Notes under the pieces: model-generated
Told to the model about the DNA's origin: nothing
What the model saw: the letters and a program-made list of their open reading frames with translations, nothing else
The model's database searches: none
Position numbers and translations under genes: made by a program
Shown: in pieces, positions 48,801 through 61,539 of the stretch
Layout: each line of letters opens with the position of its first letter
Position numbering within the stretch: position 1 is the first letter of the stretch
Assembly: GCA_047495785.1 (NCBI GenBank)
Contig: JBLDXI010000007.1
Span: 2,728,001 to 2,792,000, forward strand
Direction of reading: 5' to 3'
Length of the DNA stretch: 64,000 nt
Origin: Lepidodermella squamata
Lineage: Eukaryota > Gastrotricha

Positions 48801-50624
48801 CGATGGTGAAAAGGGAAAAACTTGACTTGCGAGTATAGTTCTATAAAAGCGCGGCCGTAATTGGCAAGCGGTCAAGCAAACTAAATTATTATTTATATGC
48901 GCTATTAGGCGCTTTTTCACGGTTTCATGAGCTTTAGACGCGTCTTGCGATGGTAATCGCTTCGAAAATTTTGTAAAAGGAAGACCCAGTGACCACAAAC
49001 TAAGTTTGCAGTTGGCGTTACGAATTATGTAGTATAGAAGAATATAACAATATCCGAGTCAACGGAAGCGAATCATATAATAATATTAGTATATTCGGCT
49101 CGTGATTCATAGAAATTATTTTGCTATTAGGCATGCTATACACATCATAGTGTGTATGTATTACAGCATGGCGTGAACGGAGGACTAAAAAATCAATCAG
49201 ATGCTGGCCTTTTTATATGAAGTGGCGAGATCGAAAAGTTTCACGCGCTGACGCTTCATCCTCGCGAGACCCGGCTTTGCGCGTGATTGATAGTGCGACT
49301 ACACACAGTCGCGTGGCTAAATTTCAAAAAAGAGGTGACAATGGCCAATCGAAAGTGGCCGAGCGCATGAAAAATAAAGAGAGGCCGAGAGATAAAAAAG
49401 TGATAAGGCGTGCCACTTTGAGAGACGCCGAGATTTGTGTCAAACGGCCCGGCGAAGGTGAAGAGGCTCCGTTGCCCCCGAACAACGCGCGTTCACGGAT
49501 GCGATGTGGCCAAAGCCGCCTTAACGCTTTGGGTAAATAATTTGCCAAGTGTAGTTGTACCATTACATGCTTATAGATAAAAGGCCGGCGATAAAAGTAC
49601 GTTGTTTTATTACAGTAGTTGGCAAATAACATCTGGGTCACGATGAAACGCAGGCTCATCATTATCAAGTAGGTCAACGAACCGAACGAAACAAGCGTTC
49701 GAATGGCAAGTGGGGCAAGTAATAAAAAAATATTGAAAATAGTGCTTCTTGTGCTCTATAAAATATGCTACCGGTGTAATGTCAAAGAAAGCGGAAATTA
49801 AGCAAAAAATCATGCTACCTTCATGCGTCGTTATTTTATGAAAAAAAAATCGTCTCGCTTCGATTGCATCAAGTAAAAATGTGTGCTGAATAAAGGTATT
49901 AAGCTGGATATTTATATTATCATGCATCTAACTATATATAAAGAAAGGATGCTTAAAATTGGGCCGTGATAGATATATGCAGCACCGGTATTTCATCACG
50001 CTAATAACATAGGATGTGTGCCTTTTTTTGCTAACGGTTATTAGACCGGTAAAAGCCCCGCCGTCAGGTAAGAATTATACGTAGGCGAAAAACATCACCG
50101 CGCTGTGTTAATGTTTATACGAGGCGCGTTAATAATACCGAGTGCTTGAAAAATTATTTTTATTATCTTTGCCGGATTAGGGCCTATAATCACCAGCCAG
50201 TTATGCGAGATCACGTGTAGTAAATAAACATATATATCATAAAATGAAGACGGTAGTTTAATTCACACCATTTTTAAGGTAAATGATCAATATTATTCAA
50301 AGTATGCCTGCTGGCTATTCTGAGGCTGGGGTGAACGAACAGCCGTTTTCGTGAAATATTAAGGCGGCGCCATTATTTTTTCGCGCGAATATAATGAATG
50401 GGCCGAATTCACTCAAGAATGCAATTAAGGCGCAATAATTATAGTTTTTATTTCCGCAAAGCTGTTGACCATTTTATCGCTCAGGTAAAAATTGGCCCGC
50501 AGGCGATAAAAGTGCGCGCCGCACAACGCCACGCGTGTGATTTTAGCGAATTTATTATTAAGCGCCACAACTTCCGAAAATAACGCAGGTGAACAACGCG
50601 ATTTATATCGTTTTCCGGGACCGC

Positions 50625-50645
50625 GATGATGATGATGATGATGAT
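50625..50645. repeat. (GAT)n microsatellite
   Basis: Seven GAT units in the gene-free region between FAM20 copies 2 and 3. Confidence 0.9.
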
Positions 50646-50754
50646 ATGCTAATTTGCCTTTTTGGCGGTATACTTATATGTAAAAGTAAAAGTGAGCGAG
50701 GGCGGTAGAAAATCGTGTGCGCATTTTAAAACATGCGCCTTAATAAAACAACCA

Positions 50755-50768
50755 CGCGCGCGCGCGCG
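50755..50768. repeat. (CG)n microsatellite
   Basis: Seven uninterrupted CG dinucleotides. This is notable in AT-rich DNA and argues against strong CpG depletion here. Confidence 0.85.
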
Positions 50769-52113
50769 CATTTTTAGGACGCGACGCGCAAATGCGCGAG
50801 CCGCCACTGACGCCGCCAACACCGTTTAGCATAAAATAATATTTACACCCGTGCGTGGTAATTAATCAAAAGTGAAACTAAATGATGGTAATGATACCAA
50901 ATTGCCGCTGTTTCACACCGGCGTTATTTAAATTTCAAACGCGAAATCCGGCTATAAGACGAAGAATAAGGAAAATCCAGTATAAATTAATGATTCCTGC
51001 TGTATAAGTAGTGAGGAGAAAAGGTCGAAGCTCGCGTATAAAATCATCGGTTATAGGTAATGGACGTCTACAGGTTGTGTTGATAGAGGCCTTGGCCACA
51101 TAGTAGGGTGGCTAGAACAAACAAAAAGTGAGCAATATATAGGTAGGTATATATCGCAGCTCATCCATCTATCTCTATATCACTCGATAGTGCGCCGAGT
51201 AATACTATAACAGCGGGTTGTAGACAGGCCCTATAAACACATATATAGCACTTGATGAAGCACTCGGCGTGCTCGCTACATTTTTGAGGGCGCGATGCGA
51301 GACGCTGTTGCTGATCGTTCGATGTCAGGTGGCCAGTATAATATAGCCGTGGTGATGTGCGATGTGAAGTTTACGCAGCGATAACACGCAAACACTTGGC
51401 TATATTAGCGAAATAAAATGGCCCGGAATTGCCTTTTTCATGATGCGTTCATCGCACGCACCGTGTTACAGTAGCCGCTGCGGCTGATATAATTTGTGAG
51501 TTGTTGTTTACGCAGCGACCATCACGGCTGCTCATCGGTGTTTTGTACATCATTTTACGTATTTGTCAAACGTTTTCACCACAAGTGACGGCCAAACACG
51601 CGGTGCGAAAATTGTAGCGCTCATGGATGTGTCTAATTATAGCGCGCGTCCGCCGCCTCCTACAACAGTAGTAGCAGTAGTATCGGCGTCTCGCATCTCT
51701 CGGCGCCGAGTATGTGTGCTCAGACTTGGTGTCTTGAGACGACACGACGCGTGTTGTGCAGGTGGCGCTATGACGCGTGGGAAAAATGAACCGCCGAAGA
51801 ATTTGGCGCAAAAATTTTGCGCGCGCTGTTTATTTCACCCCACGCAAATGCGCGCGACGTCGGAAAATATTTTCTTTTCCCATCATGAGCACCGCCGGTG
51901 CAAAATTTCAGAAAATTTCAATTTTTATTCCACTCATCTCTCACTCCTAATAAATAACCGCATATAATTAAATTAATCACATTTTTTCAAGTTTCAATCA
52001 CACAAACTCAAACAAGCTGCTTTTTCGAAAGCATTGACGAACCTAAACTATTGAACAATAATATCACGGCGCAGTTTGAGATGTTTTGATTTTGGGCCAT
52101 TTTTTGCTTCGAT

Positions 52114-54870
52114 TTAATAGCCGTCGTCGAGCACAACGTCGCTGTAATTATCGTGCACGATGCATTTTCGAACTTGGCGCAAAATTTTAATGAGGCGACG
52201 ATCCATGGCGATGTAGAAGTCATCGGTCAACAGCGGGAAAACCATATCTCGCTTTGAACTTTCGATGAACGCCTTGAAAAATTATTAAAATGAAAAAAAT
52301 GGGAAATTTTCGAGAAAAAACGAACTTCGCTCAGCTTCTGAGGGCCGAAAATGAATCGGAGAAGTTTCTGAAGGGTCGTGTGGCGGATAATGCAGCATTG
52401 AGCAAGGGGCATTAAGATCACGTGGTCATCGAAATCAGGGTCACCAAACCTATAATAAACTCCTTTAACCTTTAATTTCAGCGAAAAACAAAAAATTACG
52501 ATCGGCCGTTGTCGAAAAGAACCGGCGCCGATTCGTTGCCGAAAATCTTGAACGAGTCCAAGTGATGGCGATCCTGGTTGCCGGTGATGAAGTCGAAAAT
52601 GTGAGTATCGATAAGATCGAGAAGGAAACGCGATCGGCCGAATTCGGGTACAACTTCCTCGCAGTAGTAACGGTCTTGTTCCCAGCTCGCCTTCTGGTGC
52701 TTGTTGTAGGACCGGCGCCAGGGTGACTTGATGGTGAAACGTGGCACGTCGTCCTTCAGCGGGATCAGAGCTTGGAGGGAACCTTCGACTTCATCGGGCT
52801 TGCCGCAGATCGCATGACCAGTGTCGCAATAGTAACGGCAGTTGCCATGGAAGCAAATGTTGCCACCTAATAAAAAATTATTTTGAAATTTTTGAAATTT
52901 TAAAATTTGAACGCTAAAATGCTAATTGTTACTTTTGAAATTTTAAATTTTAAATGACAATTTCTCATCGAATCTCGAATTACAAATTTTAATTACTGTC
53001 CGTCGAAAATGAATAATTGACATTTTTTAATTAATTAACACATTTTTCAATTTTTTTCAATTATTATTTTAACATATCCGCTGAAAATAACCTGGCGAGA
53101 CGAAAATCGTGTGATTGAAGTCTTCATCAGCAAACTGTTGAATGTCGCGAGTGATGTTGAAAATGCGTCCAACAGTCGGCGGAACGCGGTTGAAGCCCAA
53201 CACGCGGTCGAGGTGGTAAGACGCGATTTCGGCGTTGTGGCGTTCGAACTCGGAGAAGTAGAACTGGTTGACACCGGTACGGGCCAATTCGCGGCTGAAA
53301 CGCATCGGCTTGAACAGGGCGCCGCCGCCGTTGGCGAAGTCCATGAACAGCTTGAGTTGCGTACCGGCGTCTGGTTCTTCGATGGCGACGATTGGCTGGT
53401 ACTGCAGGTCATGGATCAGCTGATCGATTGTGGGATCACGAGGATCATAGAGGCGCTCTTTTCGCTATGAAAAAAAGAAATAAATTAAATTTGTTCATAA
53501 TTATTATTTAAAAATTAAAAAAAAATACAGCCGGGTGACCACAAAATTTAGCTGAAATTTACGTGCGAGGATACATTATTGAATTTTTTCAAATCCCCGA
53601 ATCCTCAATTTTCAAATTCTCAAAATATAAATGTTGAAGATTCCCCATCAACCACAAATTTTGAAATTAGGTATTTGCTTAAACCATCATCATGAAAGGG
53701 TGGGCCTTGTGGACACCCTACATTGAGGTTCCAGCTCTACATTTTCCCAAAACAGGGTTTTTCGACTTTTATGTCTTCCTTAGAATCACAATTTGTCATA
53801 TTAGTGTGCCTAACCGATAGATCTCGATATCGATTCCAAGTGTCGATTTTACAAATCAGTGATTTTTCCAAAAATATCAGAAGTAATGGAACCCAATATT
53901 GAAAATGATTCTGCCTAGTTGATGGTACTGGGTACTGGTAGGCTAAAATAAAAAATCACACGGTCATGGAGGGCGTCAATATCGATCGAAAAATTAAAAG
54001 TCGAAATCTCAAAGATTTGGTAAAATTTGGCGCTGGAACCTCAATTTTAGTGGTGCCAAGTGCCAATATTTAGACCCAAAATTAAACTAATTTATGAAAT
54101 TTGAAATAATTCTGAAAATTCGGTAGTTTCTAGGCTAGACATGAATCTAAATTTTTTGAATTAAAAAAAATTCTGAATTTTTTAAATCCATCTTTAGGCT
54201 TAAGAGGCCATGAATTTTACTCATGGGAATCTTCAAAGTACAATTTTGAACTCACGATGCCGTTCTGGAACTTCTTCCACGCTTCCCTGGCGTGGTCGTC
54301 GTGCAGTTCAAGACGTTCGACATAGGCCGGCTTGGCGCGAGGGTACCGCATCTTGCCAGGGGTCTGGTTCAAAAACGACGAAAACTCCTGCTCGAGCTTG
54401 ATCTTATCAACAACCATGTGATGATTCTGCTGCTGTTGATGCTTCTTCTCCTTGTGCTTCTGCTGCTTGTGATGCTCGTTCTTGACCACCTTGTCACCAG
54501 CCGGGTGCTTCGCATCCTCCTTATGCCGGTCCGGGTTCAGGTTGCTGCGGTCAGCCGCTTCCTTATGCCGCTTCGCCTGGCCATGACCGCCGTGGCGATG
54601 GTGCTCAGGCGCATCCGCCATTTCAGCCGCTGCCTCTTCAACAGCAGTTGCCATCTCGGCTACGTTGCGATTGCGGCCACCCTGGGCTGGTCGGAACTCG
54701 CCGCCGTGGTTGGTATCCTCCCGCCGTACCCGGCTGGCAAAGCCGCCACTCCGCTCGGTCAAGATCGTAGCTGGTAGGACCTGCATGAGGATGGTGACGC
54801 CGAAGACCAGAGCCAACACGCCGACAAGCGTGCGCTTGATAACCGATCGGATGTATCGGTTGCTGATCAT
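52114..54870 (-). CDS. FAM20-type secretory-pathway protein kinase (copy 3, 545 aa)
   Basis: Exons 54870-54256, 53464-53092, 52866-52500, 52449-52326 and 52272-52114 join in phase. The protein is type II: a basic cytosolic tail, an anchor (TLVGVLALVFGVTILMQVL), then a long His/Lys/Gln-rich stalk (HHRHGGHGQAKRHKEA, KHKEKKHQQQQNHH). The lumenal kinase domain is intact: ALFKPMRFSR, SEFERHNAEIASYHLDR, GNQDRHHLD and LFDNGRSFG, with FAM20 cysteines (CFHGNCRYYCDTGHAIC, YYCEE, QCC, RKC). It is the best match of the three to FAM20C/FAMK-1. It retains both introns that copies 1 and 2 lack individually. The 791-nt first intron holds a small inverted-repeat element. It is oriented the same way as the other two copies. 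Confidence 0.93.
53722..54045. mobile_element. Small MITE-like inverted-repeat element in FAM20 copy 3 intron 1
   Basis: The ends form imperfect inverted repeats of about 27 bp (14 perfect outer bases, ATTGAGGTTCCAGC, then several mismatches). The 324-bp unit is noncoding. A clear target duplication is not visible, so the call rests on the terminal repeats alone. Confidence 0.5.
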
Positions 54871-57398
54871 AACTTAACTATGGTGTGTGTCTACTGTCTA
54901 CCAGGGTTGGTATTTTCCTATGATGACAAAAATTTATAAATTAAAAAGGCTAGCGAATGGTTGAAAATGATTGAGATGTTGAATAACATGATGATGCGAT
55001 TTTTTTGCCTCACAGCAAAAAATCACGTGGTGCGTGACAAGTGAATCTCGGGATTTATCGAAGTCAAATGAAGTTTTTCCGATATAGAGCAACCGAAGCT
55101 TAATCGTCAAAAATTCATCAAATTTTAATTTAAAATTTTCTGAAACATTCGGCAATTTTATTGATTTTTCTTGAAATTTTCTCGATTTTCTAGAAATTTT
55201 CCGTTGATGCGCTAGTTTGATGCTATCATTTGATAAGCTTTGTGGTGTTAGTTGGCGCAGGCACGCGTCTGGAAAATACTTGGAAAAAATCGCAATAAAA
55301 GTCGCGTGACTCGATGCTCGATCGATTATTTGCGGTTTTTTTTTGCCAAGTCATCATTCACTGAAGCGTTCGAGTACGCCGCTAGCCCAGTTATATCATC
55401 GTATCAACAATGATGTCTGCATTCACTGGGCTGAAATCTTTTTATTGCAAATCATCTTCGATTCGGATAACGTATGTGGGTCATATACTGATCGGGGTTT
55501 AAGATGAAAGAAAATTGGTTCCGGAAATTAGCGTCAATAAAGCCTTTAAATAAATATAGCCCCATTTTCCAAAACCCTCTTCGGGAAAATTTTCCAGATA
55601 GGCAGATCAGGGTTCGATTTGGTAAAATCCTTCGATGAGAATCGGAAGGGGACGTATAGGCAGATAGTTTCCGATTCAGGTAATATTTCTATCTGAGAAC
55701 CACTCTACTAGAAATTTCCAAACAATACATTTTTCGAGTATTCGATTACAGCGCGTCCCAAGTAACACAAACAAAAAAATACACGGAAAAGGGTCCAGAA
55801 ACTCCCGAAAAATCTTAAAAAAATAAAATTCAAAATTTCACTAAGGTACCTAGGTTTTTCGCTTATCGAAATGGGGTCAATAAAATAAGGAGAAATTTGG
55901 ACAAAACGGTAAAATACCGAAAATACCGCATCAGTTACCATGGGGTTTCCGGGTCTTTACCGTTATATTTCTTTGGTGAAATCGCGGAAGGTTCAATTCG
56001 AAGAAAACAGTTGAATTTCCAACAAAAAGATGCCAAATTGAAAAATGGTTTCGCAACTTTGAGCACGTTGTACTTCCATTTATTTCCGCTATTCAAACTC
56101 CAATATATATCGAACCTTCCACTTGATTATCTCCAATCTCGGCTAAATTACCTTCTTTATGACAGGATTTCCATTCAAAAAAAGAACCAACGTATGATAA
56201 TTCGAGATTTTATTTGTCATTCCTTTTTACTTTTTCACTCATTTTATCGAAAACTTTTCCAGCCATATATCAACACAAATTTTCTTTCACGGTTATGTTA
56301 TCATCAATAATAATAATAACAGTAATAATTAATAAACATCCTCATCATCTTCATCTTCATCATCGTCATCGTAACACTCGCTCTCCCAGGTCTCCATCAT
56401 CGAACTTCCTCTCATCAGCTCACACAGAGAAAAAACGATATTCAACTTCTTTTATACAAAAAACGATATAAGGAGAAGTCATTGCCTGACAAAGAAAACA
56501 GGTAACGCGACACGGTCTATTGTTGTGTACGTTTTCTATAGTATTCATCAGTATATACGGCGAAAGAAAATGCCGAAATAATAATTACTATTATTATTAC
56601 ACCAATCAAGTAAATAATAATAACAGTAATGATTTTTCTTCTCATAATGAATAATAAGAAAAGCAACAAGTGAGAACACGGCTTTTATTCATTTTTTTTA
56701 CCAAGGTGGCAGCCTGCGCGCAAAACTCGCGGTGGAACTTTTTTCAGTCGAAATATACGTTTAATTATATAAATATTCCACGTATGATTATCGTGATGTT
56801 ATTACTCATCGTAAAAACATAGTAGTTTCGCATCATCATCATCAGGTGAAGTGTTCGAACGGTTGTCTATATCTCATCTTGTTTGCTGTGATGTGACATA
56901 ATTTGGTTCAACGACAGAAAAATAAACTCTTTTTACAGGTGCAGCTGTTTGTTTCTTGCGTAGTATACATCATATATATTTCGAATATTTACAACAACGA
57001 CATCAAAAATGTGACGCCATGTAACATAGATTTCTTCCATCATATTTTTTGTCTTGTAAAAGAAAGAGAAATGAGCACATTTTTCAAGTAGTAGTAGTGT
57101 GGATACACAAGTAGGATTCAAGCCGATATGTATGTATCATCATCAACAACGGGCTTTTCATACACAAAATCACCACACTTAATTTTTTGTTTGAATTCGG
57201 ACGTTATTAGTTTCCGCTAAATATCAGTATTGAAAGAAGCAGTTATTATCAAGTTTTTTTTGTCATCTCGAAACTAGCCGAGAAATACCGAAGAAAACAC
57301 ACGGCGTTACTCGGGCCGTGCGGGTTTTGAACGTAATTATTATTATTTTTCAAATAATAAAAAGGGACAAGAATTGACTGATTTTTTTACACAGGTTT
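54871..57398. other. 2.5-kb intergenic region upstream of FAM20 copy 3
   Basis: No supported exon. It should hold the promoter of FAM20 copy 3 and the 3' UTR of the USP gene. Short trinucleotide-rich patches (TAA/TTA runs near 56306-56330 and 56578-56600, ATC runs near 56340-56370) are the only visible structure. Confidence 0.5.
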
Positions 57399-60300
57399 TC
57401 ATTGTTGATAGGGCAGCGAGTACTGCCGGCGGTACATGTCATTCCGACCGCCTCGGTTTCCTCCGCCATTGCCGCCTCGCCAGCCGTTATTGTTGGTGTT
57501 ATTATTACTATTATTATTCCCATACATTCGAGGTGCCGAGTGGGGGTGGTCAGATTTCCGGAAACCGTTCTGTTGTTGATTCTGACGAGGCGGGGTGTCG
57601 TAACGATGCCCGTTATTCCGGGAGAATTTTTCATTCTGATAGTTATTGTTGTTATTGTGATGACCGAAACCATTACTGTTACCAGCGTACTGTAAGAAAA
57701 ATTAAAAATTAAATTCATAATTAATTGATTTTTGAGTGGGGTCAAGTTATATCTGCCCATCTGAAATAATTAATTGTTACGAAAAATTTCGCTTACATTA
57801 TTTCCGTTATATGGTGGCTGCTGGTAGTGCTGCTGTTGGTGAAAGTGGTCGCCGTTATTGCCATTATTGTTCCCGTTATTATAGCGAGAATGCGCAAAGT
57901 TATTTCCATTTTCGTGCGGTGGATAATGATGCCCGTTCGAGGCGCCATTCACGTGTTGCTGGCCGTTATGGTGCTGGTAACCATTGGTCATCCCTGGCTG
58001 CCCCGGCGCCGGGTCGGGCGATGAAACGCGCGACGACGCGGCACTATTCCGCCGACTGCCACTGCCATATGACCGAGGCGCAGATCCTTCACGCTAAAAA
58101 TACATTGAATTGATTTTAAAATAAAATTATCAAATTTTACGAATAAATTAGTATTAAGGCGGATTTTTTTCATAATTTTTAACGAATGAAATACCTCATT
58201 TTCAAATTATCGCACAACATTATTAAAATTTGCAAATAAATTTTTATTTAGGAGGATTTTTTCAAAATTCTTATAGCGAATAAATTACCTCATTAATTCG
58301 AGCATTCTGAACTGCCTGGAACGCATTTCCAGAGCTGTGACCGCCATTCCTGAAAACAGCCGGCACCGACGCGTCATAATCACCAGGCGCCGAGTGTCCC
58401 TCCGCCGAATATTTGTTCGCCTTCACTTTCTTCACTCGACCAGCATCGAGGTCTTGATCGAACTCGCGCTTGAACCGCTCGTTATTCGACAACCGCTCGC
58501 CATTGGGGTGGTTACCATTCGTCGCATCAATCGAATTTAAACCACCATCCCAAGACGCGACATGGGCGCCGAGGGAAAAAGTCCCGCCATTGCTAGCATT
58601 ATAATAACCATTAGAGCTGCCGTTTACATGAGGGTAAGATGGTGGCAGAGGGAAGGACGAAGCAGGCGGTTTCGGGGCTTCGGCGACTGGTTGCTCGACC
58701 GGCTTTTCAACCCACTCGTCCGAGCCCTCTTCCTCGGGTTGCGCCGGCTCAGAGGACTCTGATCGATGGCGGTGTTTTCTCGATTTTTTCTTCTTTTTCC
58801 GCAGCTTTTTCGATTCTTCGTTGCCACTATCTTCCGCGTCATCGCCGCCGTTTTCCATCCGCCGCTTTTTGTGCTTCTTGTGATGGTGACTGTCGTCGTC
58901 ATTGTCTTCATCCTCACTTCGATGGTGCTTCTTCTTTCGTTTCTTCAAGGTTGAACACGAGGATGAGTCGTCGACCTCGCCGTCTTCGATCGGTTTCTCA
59001 ACTGCCGCCGGCTCGGCGACTGGTTGAGGAGGCACGATTGGTTTGAATCGAATAACAGGCGGTTCTGATGTCGAATTCGACGAAAAAACAGTCGAATTCG
59101 TCGCACCAGGTGGCGCTAGTTCGTCAATAACCAGCCGGTTATCATCCTCATCGTCCGAACTCGACGGTTCGAATTCGACAAGAGGCCGAGTTGCGGTCAC
59201 TGTCGCAACCGGGGGCGGGACTGCGGGTGGCACTGCTGCTGCAACAGGTGTTTTCAGCGGCGTGTGCGGTTGAGCGGGCCGTTTGGCAATCAGCGGCTGC
59301 GATGAGTATGAGTTGATTTTCGGGGCACTACTGGTCGAAGCAGAGGCAGCACTCGGGGTGCTGGTAGCAGTAGACGGTAGTTTGATCACCATCTTGAGCG
59401 GGGGCGCCGACATGGGGATTGTGGTCGGTTTATGCGAGGGTGGGGTCACTAACTTGGACGTTGAATTCGGCTGCGACATCACCTGTTGCTTCACAGGCGT
59501 CGTCATTATCGAATTCGCATCAGAATCCTAAAAAAAAAGAATTTATAGAAAAATCCACCTTAATACTTCTATTTCTCATACCAGGTCGCGGATATAGAAA
59601 AGAATGTAGGCCTGGCTGTTGAGGACCTGCCGTACTGAGACGGATTTCACGACGGTGTCGTTCATCATGAACCACTGATTGCTGTGCTTCACGTACGAGT
59701 AGTAATGACCTGAATTAGCGGACATGCCTTCGTGGACGATCACAGCATAAAGGCTGTATGGAATGTCAGGGCCCTGAAAATTTACAAAAAATCCACCTTA
59801 ATATTGGTATCGGCAGTGTGAAAACAGCACTTAGTGCATTGTCCCTATAATTGAGGCCAAAATTTAAGGAGGAATTTTTTATTTAGTATCCTCCTTAATA
59901 TAATCATTTTTTCGGCAAAAATGCTAATATATCTTCAGAATTTCTTCGATTCAACGATGTAAATTCGAATTTTTTCTTCGAGAATAGAGAAATTGGAAAA
60001 ACTCACATTTTTCAGCGACATGAAATTCCGCATGTTGAATTTTTCGTGAAATTCGATTTGTTTCGTAATTTTTCCACCGCCATACATCGAAAAGCCGATG
60101 CCAAAGCGTTTCAGCTGAAGAGTCAAAATATTCGGCGCCTTGTTGATCGAAAGCATTTTCCGCGCCGGTTGCGGCTTCTTACACGACGGGCATTTGTACG
60201 CATTATCGCCGGCGAGAGTCTCCGGCTTCACGAAATGCTCAATCGCCTGCTCGACATTAACGGCTTGCTTCAACTCGAGGCACAGGTCCATAATCGGGTC

Positions 60301-61140
60301 GATTTTATCCGACCTGGTATGGCACGTCTGGCAGATGACTGTCGACTTGATCGAGCCGCCGAAAATCGCGTTCATTGCCGTGGTTTCCTTCACCTCAGCG
60401 TCGAGCTTCTGGTAGCCGTTCAAGCACGCCTGCTGCATTTTATCGACAGCAAACCGCAGAAATTCGTGCGCGTCCTCCTGCCGGCCTAGCCTCAGGTGTT
60501 TCGCGATGACGGAGAGTTTCCGCAGAATCGAGTCCGGCTCAACGGCCCGGTTATTCGCGCCGTAACACCTTGTCATTAACCGCTCCATTTCACATAACAT
60601 ACAAAACCCTGGTACCTTACAATTCTGAGCGTGCTGTTCCGAGATCAGGTAATTGTAAAGCGGGGCTGTGTGGGTTAACGCTTGAAGTGTCGAATTGAGG
60701 AAACACGTGTTCCCGCAATTCACGAGACCAGCCCCGACCGGGACCGGGCGACACCAGCTCAGCCGAATTCGTTCTGGCGGGTAGAGAACTCGTTTCGGTT
60801 TCACAACTTCTGTGCTGGGTGTCGGCTGGGAGCTCGACTGCTGCTGATCTTTCTCCGGCGTTTTTCGCGCCTCATGCTGCGGTAGCTGCGCAGATAAATT
60901 GACGTATTTGACCTTCAACTGGTCGTTGAACGCGTTTGAGGTAGCGGTTTCTGCTTTCTGAAATTCAATCTTCGACATCAGAATCCGTTTTGCGTTAGCG
61001 GCTAGGTTCAGGTCGATTGACGACGCGTCGCCCAGCTGTTTCAGGCGACTTGACGGGGTGCTCGGCTTCTGGACGGGGCAAGACGCGAATTTTTCCAGAT
61101 GGCTCGAGATCACAGAAAGCGCTGAAGGGTTGGTTGGCAT
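57399..61140 (-). CDS. USP36/USP42-type ubiquitin-specific protease with long disordered tail (about 1035 aa)
   Basis: Exons 61140-60007, 59773-59582, about 59482-58289, 58093-57797 and 57689-57399 join in phase. The start of exon 3 is uncertain: an acceptor at 59529 is stronger but gives the wrong phase, while CAG at 59485-59483 fits. The USP domain (about 145-440) has the catalytic Cys box GLVNCGNTCFLNSTLQAL, the QEDAHEFLRF box, two CxxC zinc-binding pairs (CQTCH, CPSCKK) and the His box SGHYYSYV with NDTVV. All catalytic residues are present, so it should remove ubiquitin; USP36 and USP42 relatives act in nucleolus and nucleus. The tail (about 445-1035) is disordered: Pro/Thr/Ser-rich, then acidic and Lys/Arg-rich (KKRKKKHHRSEDEDN, KKLRKKKKKSRKHRHR, likely nuclear signals), then Asn/Gly/His-rich with RGG-like pieces. 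Confidence 0.9.
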
Positions 61141-61539
61141 GGTGTCAGTATATTAAACGATAATTGAGACAATTTTTCAGAACGAAAAACGACGCGCAAC
61201 ATTTTCAGCGAAATCGCGTCGTTTTCGAACGTTTGAAAAACTGAGTCGACAAATTTTCACAGTGATATATTTAATAAATTCTAAAATGAAAATCAGAATC
61301 AAAATATTACAGTTTTTACTAATAAATAATCGAGATTTTTTACTAACATTATTACGCAATATTGCTGCGATTGTCGATGCAGTAGTAAAGATGAATAGAA
61401 ACACAACACAACACACGGTTCAGACATAAATTACGAGCACCAAATTTCATAGTAGGAAAGAAAAATCACTCAAAAACAAAACACGCCGATTAACATCGAG
61501 TATAATATCAATTTGCGTAAAAAAACAAGTGAATTTTGT
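61141..61539. other. Gap between FE65-like and USP genes
   Basis: No coding exon is supported. It contains the USP promoter and the FE65-like 3' UTR, and is AT-rich. Confidence 0.5.

Larger units (their letters stand above)
45877..52113. other. 6.2-kb gene-free region
   Basis: No ORF here has recognisable domains, plausible exon structure or convincing codon use; the longest frames are shadows in AT-rich DNA. It contains microsatellites and scattered short palindromes but no RNA gene I can support. It lies between two same-strand FAM20 genes and should include the promoter of copy 2 and the 3' end of copy 3. Long noncoding RNA or enhancers cannot be excluded. Confidence 0.5.

Noticed and set aside
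54292-54777. Plus-strand 161-codon Leu/Val-rich ORF resembling a membrane protein
   Set aside because: It is antisense to the His/Lys/Gln-rich stalk of FAM20 copy 3; the hydrophobicity is an artefact.
59482-59528. Exon 3 of the USP gene beginning at the strong acceptor at 59528
   Set aside because: Joined to exon 2 it runs out of phase into a stop; CAG at 59485-59483 keeps the frame. The choice remains open to transcript evidence.
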